From DATLFA01 sp039934635 (GTDB lineage: Bacteria; Actinomycetota; Acidimicrobiia; Acidimicrobiales; WLNW01), in assembly GCA_039934635.1 (NCBI GenBank), contig JBDTLT010000212.1:1-9533 (forward strand): DNA of 9,533 nucleotides, read 5' to 3'. The position numbers were made by a program, and so were the translations under genes. Position 1 is the stretch's first letter. Every line of letters starts with the position of its first letter. The notes beneath the pieces were generated by a model. It searched no databases, was not told the origin of the DNA, and saw only the letters and a program-made list of their open reading frames with translations. Of this stretch, positions 1 to 6,237 are shown piece by piece.

Positions 1-69
1 CATGCCGTCGACATGGAACGACCCGCAGAGTTGGCGGCGCTCGTTCGTCGCTTTGCGGGCACGATCTGA
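1..69 (+). CDS. C-terminal end of a probable alpha/beta hydrolase (partial)
   Basis: The reading frame is open from base 1 and ends in TGA at 67-69, giving 22 residues that begin H-A-V-D-M-E-R-P and end F-A-G-T-I. A histidine followed by a short hydrophobic/acidic stretch, E-x-P, and a helix ending in R-R-F is the usual C-terminus of alpha/beta-hydrolase-fold enzymes, where that histidine is the catalytic-triad base. The rest of the gene lies outside the window, so substrate and class cannot be told. The next gene starts 28 bases downstream on the same strand, which suggests co-transcription with the flavin monooxygenase. The assignment rests on a very short tail and could be wrong. Confidence 0.5.
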   Translation, partial: HAVDMERPAELAALVRRFAGTI

Positions 70-87
70 TGTCGGCACGGTCTGAAT

Positions 88-92
88 AGGAG
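88..92 (+). promoter_or_regulatory. Shine-Dalgarno site of the luciferase-like monooxygenase
   Basis: AGGAG lies 5 bases before the GTG at 98. It fixes that GTG as the start and marks this gene as conventionally translated, unlike several others in the window. Confidence 0.75.
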
Positions 93-97
93 TACCT

Positions 98-1327
98 GTG
101 TTCCTTTCCTACTTCACCGAACAACCGATGAGCGCGTACCCCGCCGACGAGGGACTCAAGGCCGGCTACACGTCGGTGCTGTTTTCCAACAAGCATTTCG
201 ATCCCGTCGAAGGCGCTCGTCTGTATCAAGAGCGCCTCAAGGAGTACCTGCTCGCCGAAGAGGTCGGCTACGACGGCATCATGGTCAACGAGCACCACAA
301 CGCGCCGTACTGCATGCAACCGCGCGTCACCGTGTGGAGTTCGATCCTTGCTGCGGTGACCAAGCGGGTGAAGATCGTGCAACTCGGCAACCCGCTGCCG
401 ACCTACGACAGCCCGCTCATGTTCGCCGAAGAGATCGCGATGATCGACATGATCTCGCAAGGGCGATTGGTGTCCGGCATCGTGCGCGGTGCGGGTCAGG
501 AGACGATCTGCCTCAACGCGAACCCCGCATACAACCGTGAACGCTTCAACGAAGCGCACGACCTGTTGATCAAGATATTCACCGAGGATGGCCCGTTTCA
601 TTGGGAAGGCGAACACTTCCAGTACCGAGTGGTCAACCCGTGGGCCCGCGTGTTGCAGCAACCGCATCCGCGCATCTGGGTGCCCGGTGTGCTCTCCAAC
701 GAAACGATCGAATGGGCGGCGGAGCATCGTTATCCCTACATCTCGCTCAACACGCCGCTGCATCTCACCGGACAGCTCTGGCACACCTATGACGAAGCGG
801 CGCGCCGCGTCGGTTATGAGCCCGGTCCGGAAAATCGCGGCTATCTGTTGCGCGTGCACGTCGCCGACACCGACGAGCAGGCACAAGAGAACGCGCGCGA
901 GTTCATGTGGATGCAGGGTCAGTTCACCGGCGTCGGGCACCCGTATTGGGTGAACCCGTCCGGGTACAGTTCGCCATCCAAGCGACTCGACTACGCAAAG
1001 TTCGCGAACGCCGGCGTCTTCAAATCGCGGGCCGCCCCCTACGAAGACCAACTGCGCACACGCGAGATCGTCGCGGGTAGCCCCGAGACGGTCATACGCG
1101 AGTTGCGAGTAGTGCTCGAGACATGCCGCCCGTCGATCCTGATGCTGTGGGGCAACGACGGCAACATCTCGCACGAGGCGTCGCTGCGCTGCATCGAACT
1201 CACGGGCAAAGAGGTCATCCCCGCACTGCGTGAGATGGGTGACGAACTCGGCCTGCACGACCCGTTCGAGCTCGACACACCGGTTAGCCTCAAGTACACG
1301 CCCCCGGAGCAGCTCCGCTCCACCTAA
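98..1327 (+). CDS. Luciferase-like (LLM class) flavin-dependent monooxygenase
   Basis: The 409-residue product belongs to the bacterial-luciferase-like TIM-barrel family (PF00296), which uses reduced FMN or F420 to oxidise small organic substrates. Visible hallmarks are the early strand-helix unit with E-H-H at residues 65-67, the segment L-G-N-P-L-P at 97-102, G-R-L-V-S-G-I-V-R-G at 122-131, and a QPHPRIWVPG stretch near 188-197 that matches the family's 'P-P-x-W-x-G' core region. The length is at the upper end of the usual 300-400. GTG at 98 is chosen because it has AGGAG upstream and the product begins directly with the first barrel strand. There is no signal peptide, so it is cytoplasmic. 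The gene lies 28 bases after the probable alpha/beta hydrolase tail, a pairing that would suit a catabolic role. Substrate and flavin choice cannot be read from the sequence. Confidence 0.88.
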   Translation: MFLSYFTEQPMSAYPADEGLKAGYTSVLFSNKHFDPVEGARLYQERLKEYLLAEEVGYDGIMVNEHHNAPYCMQPRVTVWSSILAAVTKRVKIVQLGNPLPTYDSPLMFAEEIAMIDMISQGRLVSGIVRGAGQETICLNANPAYNRERFNEAHDLLIKIFTEDGPFHWEGEHFQYRVVNPWARVLQQPHPRIWVPGVLSNETIEWAAEHRYPYISLNTPLHLTGQLWHTYDEAARRVGYEPGPENRGYLLRVHVADTDEQAQENAREFMWMQGQFTGVGHPYWVNPSGYSSPSKRLDYAKFANAGVFKSRAAPYEDQLRTREIVAGSPETVIRELRVVLETCRPSILMLWGNDGNISHEASLRCIELTGKEVIPALREMGDELGLHDPFELDTPVSLKYTPPEQLRST

Positions 1328-1330
1328 GCT
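1325..1330 (+). promoter_or_regulatory. Possible leaderless -10 element before the membrane protein gene
   Basis: TAAGCT includes the TAA stop of the upstream gene and ends 8 bases before ATG 1339. It fits the TANNNT-N6-8-start pattern seen elsewhere in the window. A short GAGG at 1333-1336 lies too close to the ATG for good ribosome binding. Weak, because A-T content in the stop codon creates half of the motif. Confidence 0.3.
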
Positions 1331-1338
1331 CTGAGGCG

Positions 1339-2553
1339 ATGGATACCGCGCCACCCCCCAGGCAGGATCCGACCGATACCCGTCGTCGCGACGCGCAACG
1401 GTTGTTCTCCGACACGCACAGTTTCTTTCGCTCTCCCACGGGTGACACGGCGTATGCCGACCCGCTCGCGGGCTTTCAGGTCGAAGCGGGCCCCGAATGG
1501 TCCGAAGCTGAAGCAAATGCCGTACTGCGACGCCTGCTCGACGCGTTGGCCGAAGGCCGAGCATCGATCGACGATACCGACGCGCTCGCGTATGCCGAAG
1601 CCAACAGCTTGCTGTTGTTGATCGGCCCCCGCGAAGAGGCGGTGATGCACCGCCTCTACACGCGCATGCCGCCTGCGATGGTCGAGCGCTGGCGCACCGC
1701 GCTCGCCGGAGACCGTGACGCACTGGGCTTCGGCCGGCGCCGCACCGAAGAGCCGCCGACAGTCGACGCCGCGTTACGTTCGGCCCGGCGGCGCACTGCG
1801 GTGATGACCGTCGCAGTTGTGATCACACTCGCACTGGTGGGTGCCGCGGCGATCTTCTTGCGTCCCGACGACGAAGAGTTGCCAGTGGGCAAGATCTCGT
1901 TCGGCAGCACTTCGCCGACCGCCCAAAGTCCCGATCGGTTTCTCGGCGAGGCACCGATCGTCAACGAAAACCTGTTGGCGCGTATCGAGCGACCGGTCGC
2001 CGTTCGCGAAGGTTCGGGCAACGCCACCGATCGCATCGATCCCAATGTGAGCGCCGATCTCTTGCCGTTCGCGCCTGCGGCGGTGTCGGCGACGCTGTTT
2101 CGCTATGGCGGCCAGGGCCAGGTCGTGATCGTCGGTCCGGCGGGCTTCCTGACCGCGGCGTGTTTCCAGGTGTCCGCGGTGACCGTCAACCTGCGACCGT
2201 TCGACACCGCGGTCTATAACGGCGGTGCCGCATCGTGTCCCAGCAACGTCGCCGGTCGCGCCGCGACGTTGGGTTGCACCGGCGACACCGCCATCATGGT
2301 CGATGTGCAGTTCCCACAGGGTCAGGTCGAACTCGAAGAAGGCGGCGTTGCTTCGATCGGCGGCGTGCGCGTTGCCGCCTTCGCCATCCGACCCGGCTAC
2401 GAGACCTTGTCACTCCGGGGCACCATCGAGGTCCGCGCCGGCAAAGCCGAAGAAGTACCGATTTTCGGCGGCAAAACAGGCGACGTGGTGTCCTTCGACG
2501 TCACTCCCAAAGGCGCGACCACGCCCACTATCGGTCGCTGCACGTTGAAGTAG
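1339..2553 (+). CDS. Single-pass membrane protein of unknown function with a four-cysteine outer domain
   Basis: I do not recognise this 404-residue protein. Residues 1-150 are hydrophilic, partly helical and cysteine-free. An arginine-rich stretch at 147-152 precedes one transmembrane segment at about 154-174 (A-V-M-T-V-A-V-V-I-T-L-A-L-V-G). By the positive-inside rule, the N-terminal part is cytoplasmic and residues 175-404 are outside. The outer part has a low-complexity linker (about 180-245), then a beta-rich domain. All four cysteines of the protein (275, 300, 313, 401) lie in it, enough for two disulfides. The layout resembles bitopic sensors or anti-sigma-like proteins, but no diagnostic motif is seen. 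It starts 11 bases after the monooxygenase stop and ends 12 bases before the SRAP gene, so the three may be read together. The ATG at 1339 is the first in-frame ATG; the next is near codon 103. Confidence 0.7.
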   Translation: MDTAPPPRQDPTDTRRRDAQRLFSDTHSFFRSPTGDTAYADPLAGFQVEAGPEWSEAEANAVLRRLLDALAEGRASIDDTDALAYAEANSLLLLIGPREEAVMHRLYTRMPPAMVERWRTALAGDRDALGFGRRRTEEPPTVDAALRSARRRTAVMTVAVVITLALVGAAAIFLRPDDEELPVGKISFGSTSPTAQSPDRFLGEAPIVNENLLARIERPVAVREGSGNATDRIDPNVSADLLPFAPAAVSATLFRYGGQGQVVIVGPAGFLTAACFQVSAVTVNLRPFDTAVYNGGAASCPSNVAGRAATLGCTGDTAIMVDVQFPQGQVELEEGGVASIGGVRVAAFAIRPGYETLSLRGTIEVRAGKAEEVPIFGGKTGDVVSFDVTPKGATTPTIGRCTLK

Positions 2554-2565
2554 CGGTGCGGAGCG

Positions 2566-3276
2566 ATGTGCGGACGGTACGTGGCGGCGGCGCCACCCAG
2601 TGAGATCGCAAAGTATTTTGCCGCGGCGCCGACCGAGACGATTCTCGAGCCGAGCTTCAATGTTGCGCCGACCAACGAGGTCTACGCAGTAGTCGAGCGC
2701 GACGACGAGCGTCGGCTCGATCACCTGCGATGGGGTCTCGTCCCGTTGTGGGCGAAAGACGTGGCGATCGGCAGCAAGATGATCAACGCACGCGCCGAGG
2801 GCATCGCGACGAAGAACGCGTACCGACATGCGTTCCGCAAGCAGCGTTGCATCATTCCCGCCGACGGCTTTTTCGAATGGAAGGTGGTCGAGGGACAAAA
2901 GCGCAAGCAGCCGATGTACATCCATCGCGTCGACGGTGAGCCACTCGCGTTCGCGGGTTTGTGGGAGACCTGGCGCGGACCAGAGCGCAACGACGACCCG
3001 CTGCGCACCTGCACGATCATCACGACGACCGCCAACGAGACGATGGCACCGGTGCACAACCGGATGCCCGTGATTTTGCCGCCGGACAAGTGGCCTCAGT
3101 GGCTCGACCCCGAGATGCAGGACACCGACGTACTCGCAGAGTTCTTGGTCCCTGCGCCCAGCTCGTTGCTCACGTTGTATCCGATCACGACAGCGGTGAA
3201 TCACGTACGCAACAAGGGGCCCGAGCTGATCGTGCCGTTGAGCGATGCCCTCGAGCCGGGGCAACTCCCGCTGTAG
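2566..3276 (+). CDS. yedK: SRAP-domain protein, abasic-site DNA-protein crosslinker (YedK/HMCES family)
   Basis: The 236-residue product is a full-length SRAP (SOS response-associated peptidase, PF02586) protein. In this family Cys2 is freed by removal of Met1. It then forms a thiazolidine crosslink with abasic sites in single-stranded DNA, shielding them during replication. All key residues are present: M-C-G-R-Y at 1-5 with Cys2, F-N-V-A-P-T at 31-36, R-W-G-L-V-P at 55-60, N-A-R at 74-76, G-F-F-E-W at 101-105 with the active-site Glu104, and H-N-R-M-P-V at 164-169 with His164. The ATG at 2566 is certain because Cys must be residue 2. GGAG at 2560-2563 lies only 2 bases from the ATG, closer than normal, so translation may rely partly on readthrough coupling from the membrane gene 12 bases upstream. 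I see no LexA-type box nearby, so SOS control is not evident. Confidence 0.95.
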   Translation: MCGRYVAAAPPSEIAKYFAAAPTETILEPSFNVAPTNEVYAVVERDDERRLDHLRWGLVPLWAKDVAIGSKMINARAEGIATKNAYRHAFRKQRCIIPADGFFEWKVVEGQKRKQPMYIHRVDGEPLAFAGLWETWRGPERNDDPLRTCTIITTTANETMAPVHNRMPVILPPDKWPQWLDPEMQDTDVLAEFLVPAPSSLLTLYPITTAVNHVRNKGPELIVPLSDALEPGQLPL

Positions 3277-3297
3277 CCGTCGCCCTTGGCCGCCGAC

Positions 3298-3723
3298 TCA
3301 GTCGGGGACGTTGGCGCCGTGGCCCAGCCGGCGGAGGGCCGCCCGCAACTTGTGCATGTCGGCGTCGAGGTCGCCGGGCGCGGCGTTGGAGTTGGCGGTG
3401 CGGAAGTCGAAGTTGTGCATGCCGTCGGTGGGGAAGACGTGGAGGTGCACGTGCGGCACCTCGAACCCGGCGATCATCAAACCGGCGCGCGATGCGGGCC
3501 AGACCGTGAGCTGCGCATTGGCGATGGCGTGGGCAACCTGCATGGCGTGCATCGCAACGTGAACGGGGAGATCGGTCCAGCGGTCGACCTCGACGATGGG
3601 CACGACGAGGGTGTGGCCGGCGCTCAACGGGCGGATGTCGATCCACGCGACCGCGGTCTCGTCGCGCCACACAAAGCGACCGGGTATCTCGCCGTCGATG
3701 ATGCGGGTGAAGATCGAAGCCAC
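3298..3723 (-). CDS. HIT-family nucleotide hydrolase/transferase
   Basis: The 141-residue protein has the histidine-triad signature H-V-H-L-H-V-F at residues 91-97, with His91, His93 and His95, His95 being the expected nucleotide-bound nucleophile. The N-terminus reads S-I-F-T-R-I-I-D-G-E-I-P, the standard opening of HIT proteins (the F-x-x-I-I-x-G-E-I-P strand). R-P-L-S-A-G-H-T-L-V-V-P at 31-42 is the usual substrate-binding strand. Relatives hydrolyse nucleoside phosphoramidates or dinucleoside polyphosphates in the cytoplasm; the exact substrate is not determinable here. The start is GTG at 3723-3721. A TAG stop in frame lies immediately before it, so no longer form is possible and no Shine-Dalgarno is present. 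The gene converges on the SRAP gene, with 21 bases between the stops, and is divergent from pgsA, with 46 bases between the starts. Confidence 0.93.
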   Translation of the reverse strand: MASIFTRIIDGEIPGRFVWRDETAVAWIDIRPLSAGHTLVVPIVEVDRWTDLPVHVAMHAMQVAHAIANAQLTVWPASRAGLMIAGFEVPHVHLHVFPTDGMHNFDFRTANSNAAPGDLDADMHKLRAALRRLGHGANVPD

Positions 3724-3737
3724 CTACGCATCGTAGG
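3723..3737. promoter_or_regulatory. Perfect inverted repeat between HIT gene and pgsA
   Basis: CCTACG-CAT-CGTAGG is a perfect 6-base inverted repeat with a 3-base centre. It covers the proposed -10 element and the first base of the HIT start codon on the minus strand. It runs directly into a second palindrome, GGCCCGGGCC, at 3736-3745. A dimeric regulator bound here would block HIT transcription and could also affect the divergent pgsA promoter. No protein is known to me to bind this sequence, so the operator role is a proposal. Confidence 0.35.
3730..3735 (-). promoter_or_regulatory. Leaderless -10 element of the HIT gene
   Basis: Read on the minus strand, TACGAT is followed by 6 bases and then the GTG start. 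This places the expected transcription start on the start codon. The absence of any Shine-Dalgarno and the in-frame TAG just before GTG support leaderless translation. No clear -35 hexamer is visible in the GC-rich upstream sequence. Confidence 0.6.
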
Positions 3738-3755
3738 CCCGGGCCGGGCCGAAAC

Positions 3756-3761
3756 TAGGCT
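3756..3761 (+). promoter_or_regulatory. Leaderless -10 element of pgsA
   Basis: TAGGCT ends 8 bases before the GTG start at 3770, with no Shine-Dalgarno between. It lies in the 46-base divergent interval shared with the HIT gene. The 8-base spacing is at the long end of the pattern. Confidence 0.5.
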
Positions 3762-3769
3762 GTGGCGCC

Positions 3770-4399
3770 GTGAGTACCGACGACGAGCAGCCATCGACGG
3801 TCGATCGGGCGGGGCTCGGTCTGTTCACGATCCCCAACGCGGTCACGCTCGTGCGCCTCGCGTGCCTTCCGCTGTTCCTGTACTTGTTGTTCGGCCGGGA
3901 CGATCGCAGTTCCGCGGCATGGCTGCTGGCGGCCATCGGCGCCACCGATTGGCTCGACGGTTACCTGGCTCGGCGGCTCCACCAGGTGTCGACGTTCGGC
4001 AAGGTGCTCGATCCAACCGCGGACCGGCTGGTGTTCCTCGTTGGCGCGGTGGCCTTGTTGATCGACGGTTCGGTCCCGAAGTGGTTCGGGATCGCGACCC
4101 TCGTGCGTGAGGGTTTCGTGGCGATCGTCGCGCTTGCCCTGGCCGCCGCGGGCGCGCGCCGCATCGATGTCACCTACATCGGCAAGTGCGCCACGCTCGG
4201 CCTGCTGATTGCCTACCCACTGTTCCTCGCGGGCCGCAGCGACATCTTCTTCCATTCCCCCGGTCGGGTCGCGGCGTGGCTGATCGGCGTGCCCAGCTTG
4301 ATCCTCAGCTACTACGCCGCGGCCGGCTACGCGCCGTTGGCCCGGGCGGCGCTCGACAGCCGAAGAGACCGAAAGGCCCCGTCCCGCGGACCGGTTTGA
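3770..4399 (+). CDS. pgsA: CDP-alcohol phosphatidyltransferase, PgsA type
   Basis: The 209-residue integral membrane protein carries the complete CDP-alcohol phosphotransferase motif: D60, D63-G64, A67-R68, G77, D81 and D85 (D-x2-D-G-x2-A-R-x8-G-x3-D-x3-D). The aspartates bind the metal ions and the CDP-diacylglycerol. N-terminal I-P-N-A-V-T-L-V-R at 21-29 is the typical lead-in to the first membrane helix, and about five to six hydrophobic segments follow. The family member most like this makes phosphatidylglycerolphosphate from CDP-diacylglycerol and glycerol-3-phosphate. Cardiolipin synthase of the same fold is an alternative, because substrate choice is not decided by the motif. A pgsA gene (pgsA2, Rv1822) also lies a few genes from gcvH-garA in M. 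tuberculosis, which supports the call. GTG at 3770 is inferred from the leaderless -10 and family length. The stop lies 18 bases before gcvH. Confidence 0.85.
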   Translation: MSTDDEQPSTVDRAGLGLFTIPNAVTLVRLACLPLFLYLLFGRDDRSSAAWLLAAIGATDWLDGYLARRLHQVSTFGKVLDPTADRLVFLVGAVALLIDGSVPKWFGIATLVREGFVAIVALALAAAGARRIDVTYIGKCATLGLLIAYPLFLAGRSDIFFHSPGRVAAWLIGVPSLILSYYAAAGYAPLARAALDSRRDRKAPSRGPV

Positions 4400-4404
4400 T
4401 CTTG

Positions 4405-4410
4405 TAGCGT
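4405..4410 (+). promoter_or_regulatory. Leaderless -10 element of gcvH
   Basis: TAGCGT ends 7 bases before ATG 4418, and an in-frame TGA at 4412-4414 rules out a longer protein. No Shine-Dalgarno is present. The same hexamer TAGCGT precedes ftsR at 5253-5258, so the two may share promoter strength. Confidence 0.6.
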
Positions 4411-4417
4411 TTGACCC

Positions 4418-4801
4418 ATGAACGTCCCGGCGGAGCTGCGCTATTCGAAGGACCACGAGTGGGCACGCCTCGAGGCCACCGGCCGAGTGCGCGTGGGCAT
4501 CACCGACTACGCCCAAGACGCGTTGGGCGACGTGGTCTTCGTCGAGTTGCCGGCGACGGGCACCGTCCTCGCCTCGGGCGATACCTTCGGCGAAGTCGAG
4601 TCGACCAAGTCGGTGTCCGACCTCTTTGCGCCCATTGCGGGCACGGTGGTCGAGGTCAACGACATGTTGACCGATGCGCCCGAGAAGCTCAACGAAGACC
4701 CCTATGGCGAGGGCTGGATCTGTCTCATCGAGCCCGATGATCCGGCACAGCTCGACCTTCTGCTCGACGCCAGCGCATACTCTGCGTTGATCGAGTCCTG
4801 A
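4418..4801 (+). CDS. gcvH: Glycine cleavage system H protein
   Basis: GcvH is the lipoylated carrier of the glycine cleavage system. It shuttles the aminomethyl group from GcvP to GcvT and is reoxidised by the L protein. The 127-residue length is normal. The lipoyl-attachment segment G-E-V-E-S-T-K-S-V-S-D is intact, with Lys64 as the lipoylated residue. The opening Y-S-K-D-H-E-W and the region V-G-I-T-D-Y-A-Q-D-A-L-G-D are typical, as is the later N-E-D-P-Y-G-E-G-W-I. The start is ATG 4418, directly after the leaderless -10. The garA-like gene begins 9 bases after the gcvH stop, with its Shine-Dalgarno touching that stop, so the two form an operon. gcvT lies downstream at 7380 with its own promoter; gcvP is not in the window. 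Because the gcvH leader appears to have zero length, a glycine riboswitch cannot control it. Confidence 0.97.
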   Translation: MNVPAELRYSKDHEWARLEATGRVRVGITDYAQDALGDVVFVELPATGTVLASGDTFGEVESTKSVSDLFAPIAGTVVEVNDMLTDAPEKLNEDPYGEGWICLIEPDDPAQLDLLLDASAYSALIES

Positions 4802-4805
4802 GGAG
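4801..4805 (+). promoter_or_regulatory. Shine-Dalgarno site of the garA-like gene
   Basis: AGGAG overlaps the last base of the gcvH stop codon and lies 5 bases before GTG 4811. This points to translation as the second gene of a gcvH-garA transcript. Confidence 0.75.
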
Positions 4806-4810
4806 CGAGA

Positions 4811-5293
4811 GTGCGTGCCGTCTGTGGAGCCTGCGGGACGGCCAATGACGCAGCGGCGCGACTGTGCGCCAACTGTGGCGCCAAGCTCGACGACCACGAG
4901 ACCGACACCGCGACGCTCAACCTCGACATCATCACTGCGGCAGTGCCCGAAGTTGCGGTCGATCGGGCGCAATTCCCGCCCGAAACCGGGCTACTGATCA
5001 TCACCCGTGGCCCCAAGGGTGGCTCGCGTTATGCCCTCGACGGCTCGGTGATCACCGCCGGTCGTGACACGCGCAGCGACATCTTCCTCGACGATGTCAC
5101 GGTGTCGCGTCGACACGCAGAGGTCTACCGGCGCGGCCCCAAGTACTTCGTGCGCGACGTGGGGTCGCTCAATGGCACCTATGTGAACCGCAAGCAGGTC
5201 GACGATGTCGAATTGCACGATGGCGATGAGCTACAGATCGGCATGTTCAAGCTAGCGTTCTTCCATGGAACCCGCCGCCAGGCAACCGGTTGA
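4811..5293 (+). CDS. garA: GarA/OdhI-like FHA phospho-switch protein with N-terminal zinc ribbon
   Basis: The 160-residue protein has three parts. Residues 5-22 hold two CxxC pairs (Cys5, Cys8, Cys19, Cys22), a zinc-ribbon. Residues 30-42 form a threonine-bearing tail, E-T-D-T-A-T-L-N-L-D-I-I-T. Residues about 60-152 are an FHA domain with G-R at 84-85, S-R-R-H at 99-102, and N-G at 121-122. The FHA segment S-D-I-F-L-D-D-V-T-V-S-R-R-H-A-E is almost identical to GarA (Rv1827) and OdhI. Those proteins inhibit 2-oxoglutarate dehydrogenase and tune glutamate metabolism until Ser/Thr kinases phosphorylate an ETT motif in the tail, which then folds onto the FHA domain. Thr31, Thr33 and Thr35 occupy the equivalent place here. 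As I recall, mycobacterial GarA has no zinc ribbon, so the N-terminus differs. The position right after gcvH and before a MerR gene matches relatives. Kinase and target are not in the window. Confidence 0.88.
   Translation: MRAVCGACGTANDAAARLCANCGAKLDDHETDTATLNLDIITAAVPEVAVDRAQFPPETGLLIITRGPKGGSRYALDGSVITAGRDTRSDIFLDDVTVSRRHAEVYRRGPKYFVRDVGSLNGTYVNRKQVDDVELHDGDELQIGMFKLAFFHGTRRQATG
5253..5258 (+). promoter_or_regulatory. Leaderless -10 element of ftsR, inside the garA-like gene
   Basis: TAGCGT lies within the 3' end of the garA-like coding sequence and ends 6 bases before ATG 5265. Its TAG is also an in-frame stop for the ftsR frame, so ATG 5265 is the earliest possible start. No Shine-Dalgarno is present. 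It would give ftsR its own transcript independent of gcvH-garA. Confidence 0.5.
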
Positions 5294-6194
5294 TGAGCCC
5301 GACGTCGTGAACGCCAAAACCCCGCGACTGCTGTCGGTCCCCGAGGTAGTGATGGAACGCGGCCATCGGTCGATCGGCGAAGTGCTCTCGCTCCTCAAAG
5401 AAGAGTTTGCCGACGTCACGATCTCCAAGATCCGCTTCCTCGAGGCACAGGGCCTGATCGATCCCGAGCGCACGCCTTCGGGCTACCGACGTTTCTACCC
5501 GCACGATGTCGCGCGCTTGCGTTGGGTCCTGCGCCAGCAACGCGAAAATTTCCTGCCGCTCAAGGTGATCAAAGAACGTCTGCAGGAGATGTCCGACGAC
5601 GATGTCGCGACCGACCTCGAATCGACGACGTCGACTGCTGCGCGCGTCGTTCTTCCCGAGCCGACGCTCTTCGCCGATCGCATGACGGTGGCGACGGGTG
5701 CCCACGACCGCTCCGGCGCCACGGGTGCCGCGGCGGCGCGTGCTGCCAAGCCCGAGCGCGCGAGGGCATCGCGCCCCAAGCCCACTCGTAAGCGCGCTGA
5801 TCAAAACCTGGTCGAACAACACGCACCGATGGTGGCGGCCGAGCTCGCGCGCAGCCTTGATCTGAGCGAGGCATTCGTCATCGAGCTCGAGCGCTACGGG
5901 CTCATCACGGGCAGTCTCGTCGGCAACGACATGTTCTTCGACGGCGATGCCCTTCAAGTGACCAGGGTGGCGGCGGCGTTTGCCAGCTTCGGCATCGATG
6001 CCCGGCATCTGCGCATGTACAAGATGTCGGTCGAGCGCGAGATGAGCGTGTTCGAGCAGGTGCTCGTACCGATGATGCGTGACCGAGACCCGCAGCGGGC
6101 GCACCAAGTCGACGCCACGCTGCACGAGCTGATCGAGCTGGGTGACGAGCTGCGCGATGTATTGCTCGCGCGGGCGAGCCGTCCGTTTCGCTGA
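5265..6194 (+). CDS. ftsR: FtsR-like MerR-family regulator
   Basis: The 309-residue protein has a winged-helix MerR DNA-binding domain at about 36-108. S-I-G-E-V-L-S-L-L-K and T-I-S-K-I-R-F-L-E-A-Q-G-L-I at 52-65 form the helix-turn-helix, and S-G-Y-R-R-F at 72-77 is the wing. A disordered Ala/Arg/Lys linker follows (about 145-180), then a helical C-terminal domain (about 186-300). Both domains and their order match Rv1828 of M. tuberculosis and FtsR of C. glutamicum, which lie just after garA/odhI. FtsR activates ftsZ transcription in Corynebacterium; the same target here is inference. The classic MerR effector cysteines are absent. ATG 5265 overlaps the garA end by 29 bases and is preferred because of the -10 element. 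A GTG at 5307 (codon 15) is the alternative and would still include the whole DNA-binding domain. The long basic linker is larger than in Rv1828 as I remember it. Confidence 0.85.
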   Translation: MEPAARQPVDEPDVVNAKTPRLLSVPEVVMERGHRSIGEVLSLLKEEFADVTISKIRFLEAQGLIDPERTPSGYRRFYPHDVARLRWVLRQQRENFLPLKVIKERLQEMSDDDVATDLESTTSTAARVVLPEPTLFADRMTVATGAHDRSGATGAAAARAAKPERARASRPKPTRKRADQNLVEQHAPMVAAELARSLDLSEAFVIELERYGLITGSLVGNDMFFDGDALQVTRVAAAFASFGIDARHLRMYKMSVEREMSVFEQVLVPMMRDRDPQRAHQVDATLHELIELGDELRDVLLARASRPFR

Positions 6195-6237
6195 AGCGAC
6201 TGGGCAGATCCCCTGACGCTCGGCGACGTCGCTGGGG

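Noticed and set aside
58..85. Tandem near-repeat GGCACGATCTGA / GGCACGGTCTGA, 11 of 12 bases, period 16
   Set aside because: Short two-copy repeat over a stop codon with no further copies; most likely chance or a small local duplication.
2410..3264. Minus-strand open frame of 284 codons across the SRAP gene
   Set aside because: It lies opposite a certain SRAP gene. Its composition is the usual high-GC antisense shadow, with no motif or ribosome-binding site.
3277..3297. Expected bidirectional terminator between the convergent SRAP and HIT genes
   Set aside because: Only 21 bases separate the stops, and no stable hairpin or T-run is visible. Termination may be Rho-dependent, but nothing in the sequence shows it.
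3755..4972. Minus-strand open frame of 405 codons across pgsA, gcvH and garA
   Set aside because: It spans three well-supported plus-strand genes and is low-complexity in Arg, Gly and Asp, typical of antisense frames in GC-rich DNA.
5247..6125. Minus-strand open frame of 292 codons opposite ftsR
   Set aside because: Shadow of a conserved MerR gene; no recognisable domain.
6223..6232. Perfect palindrome GCGACGTCGC in the DUF151 promoter
   Set aside because: Ten-base palindromes are expected several times by chance in a GC-rich window this long; position alone is not enough.
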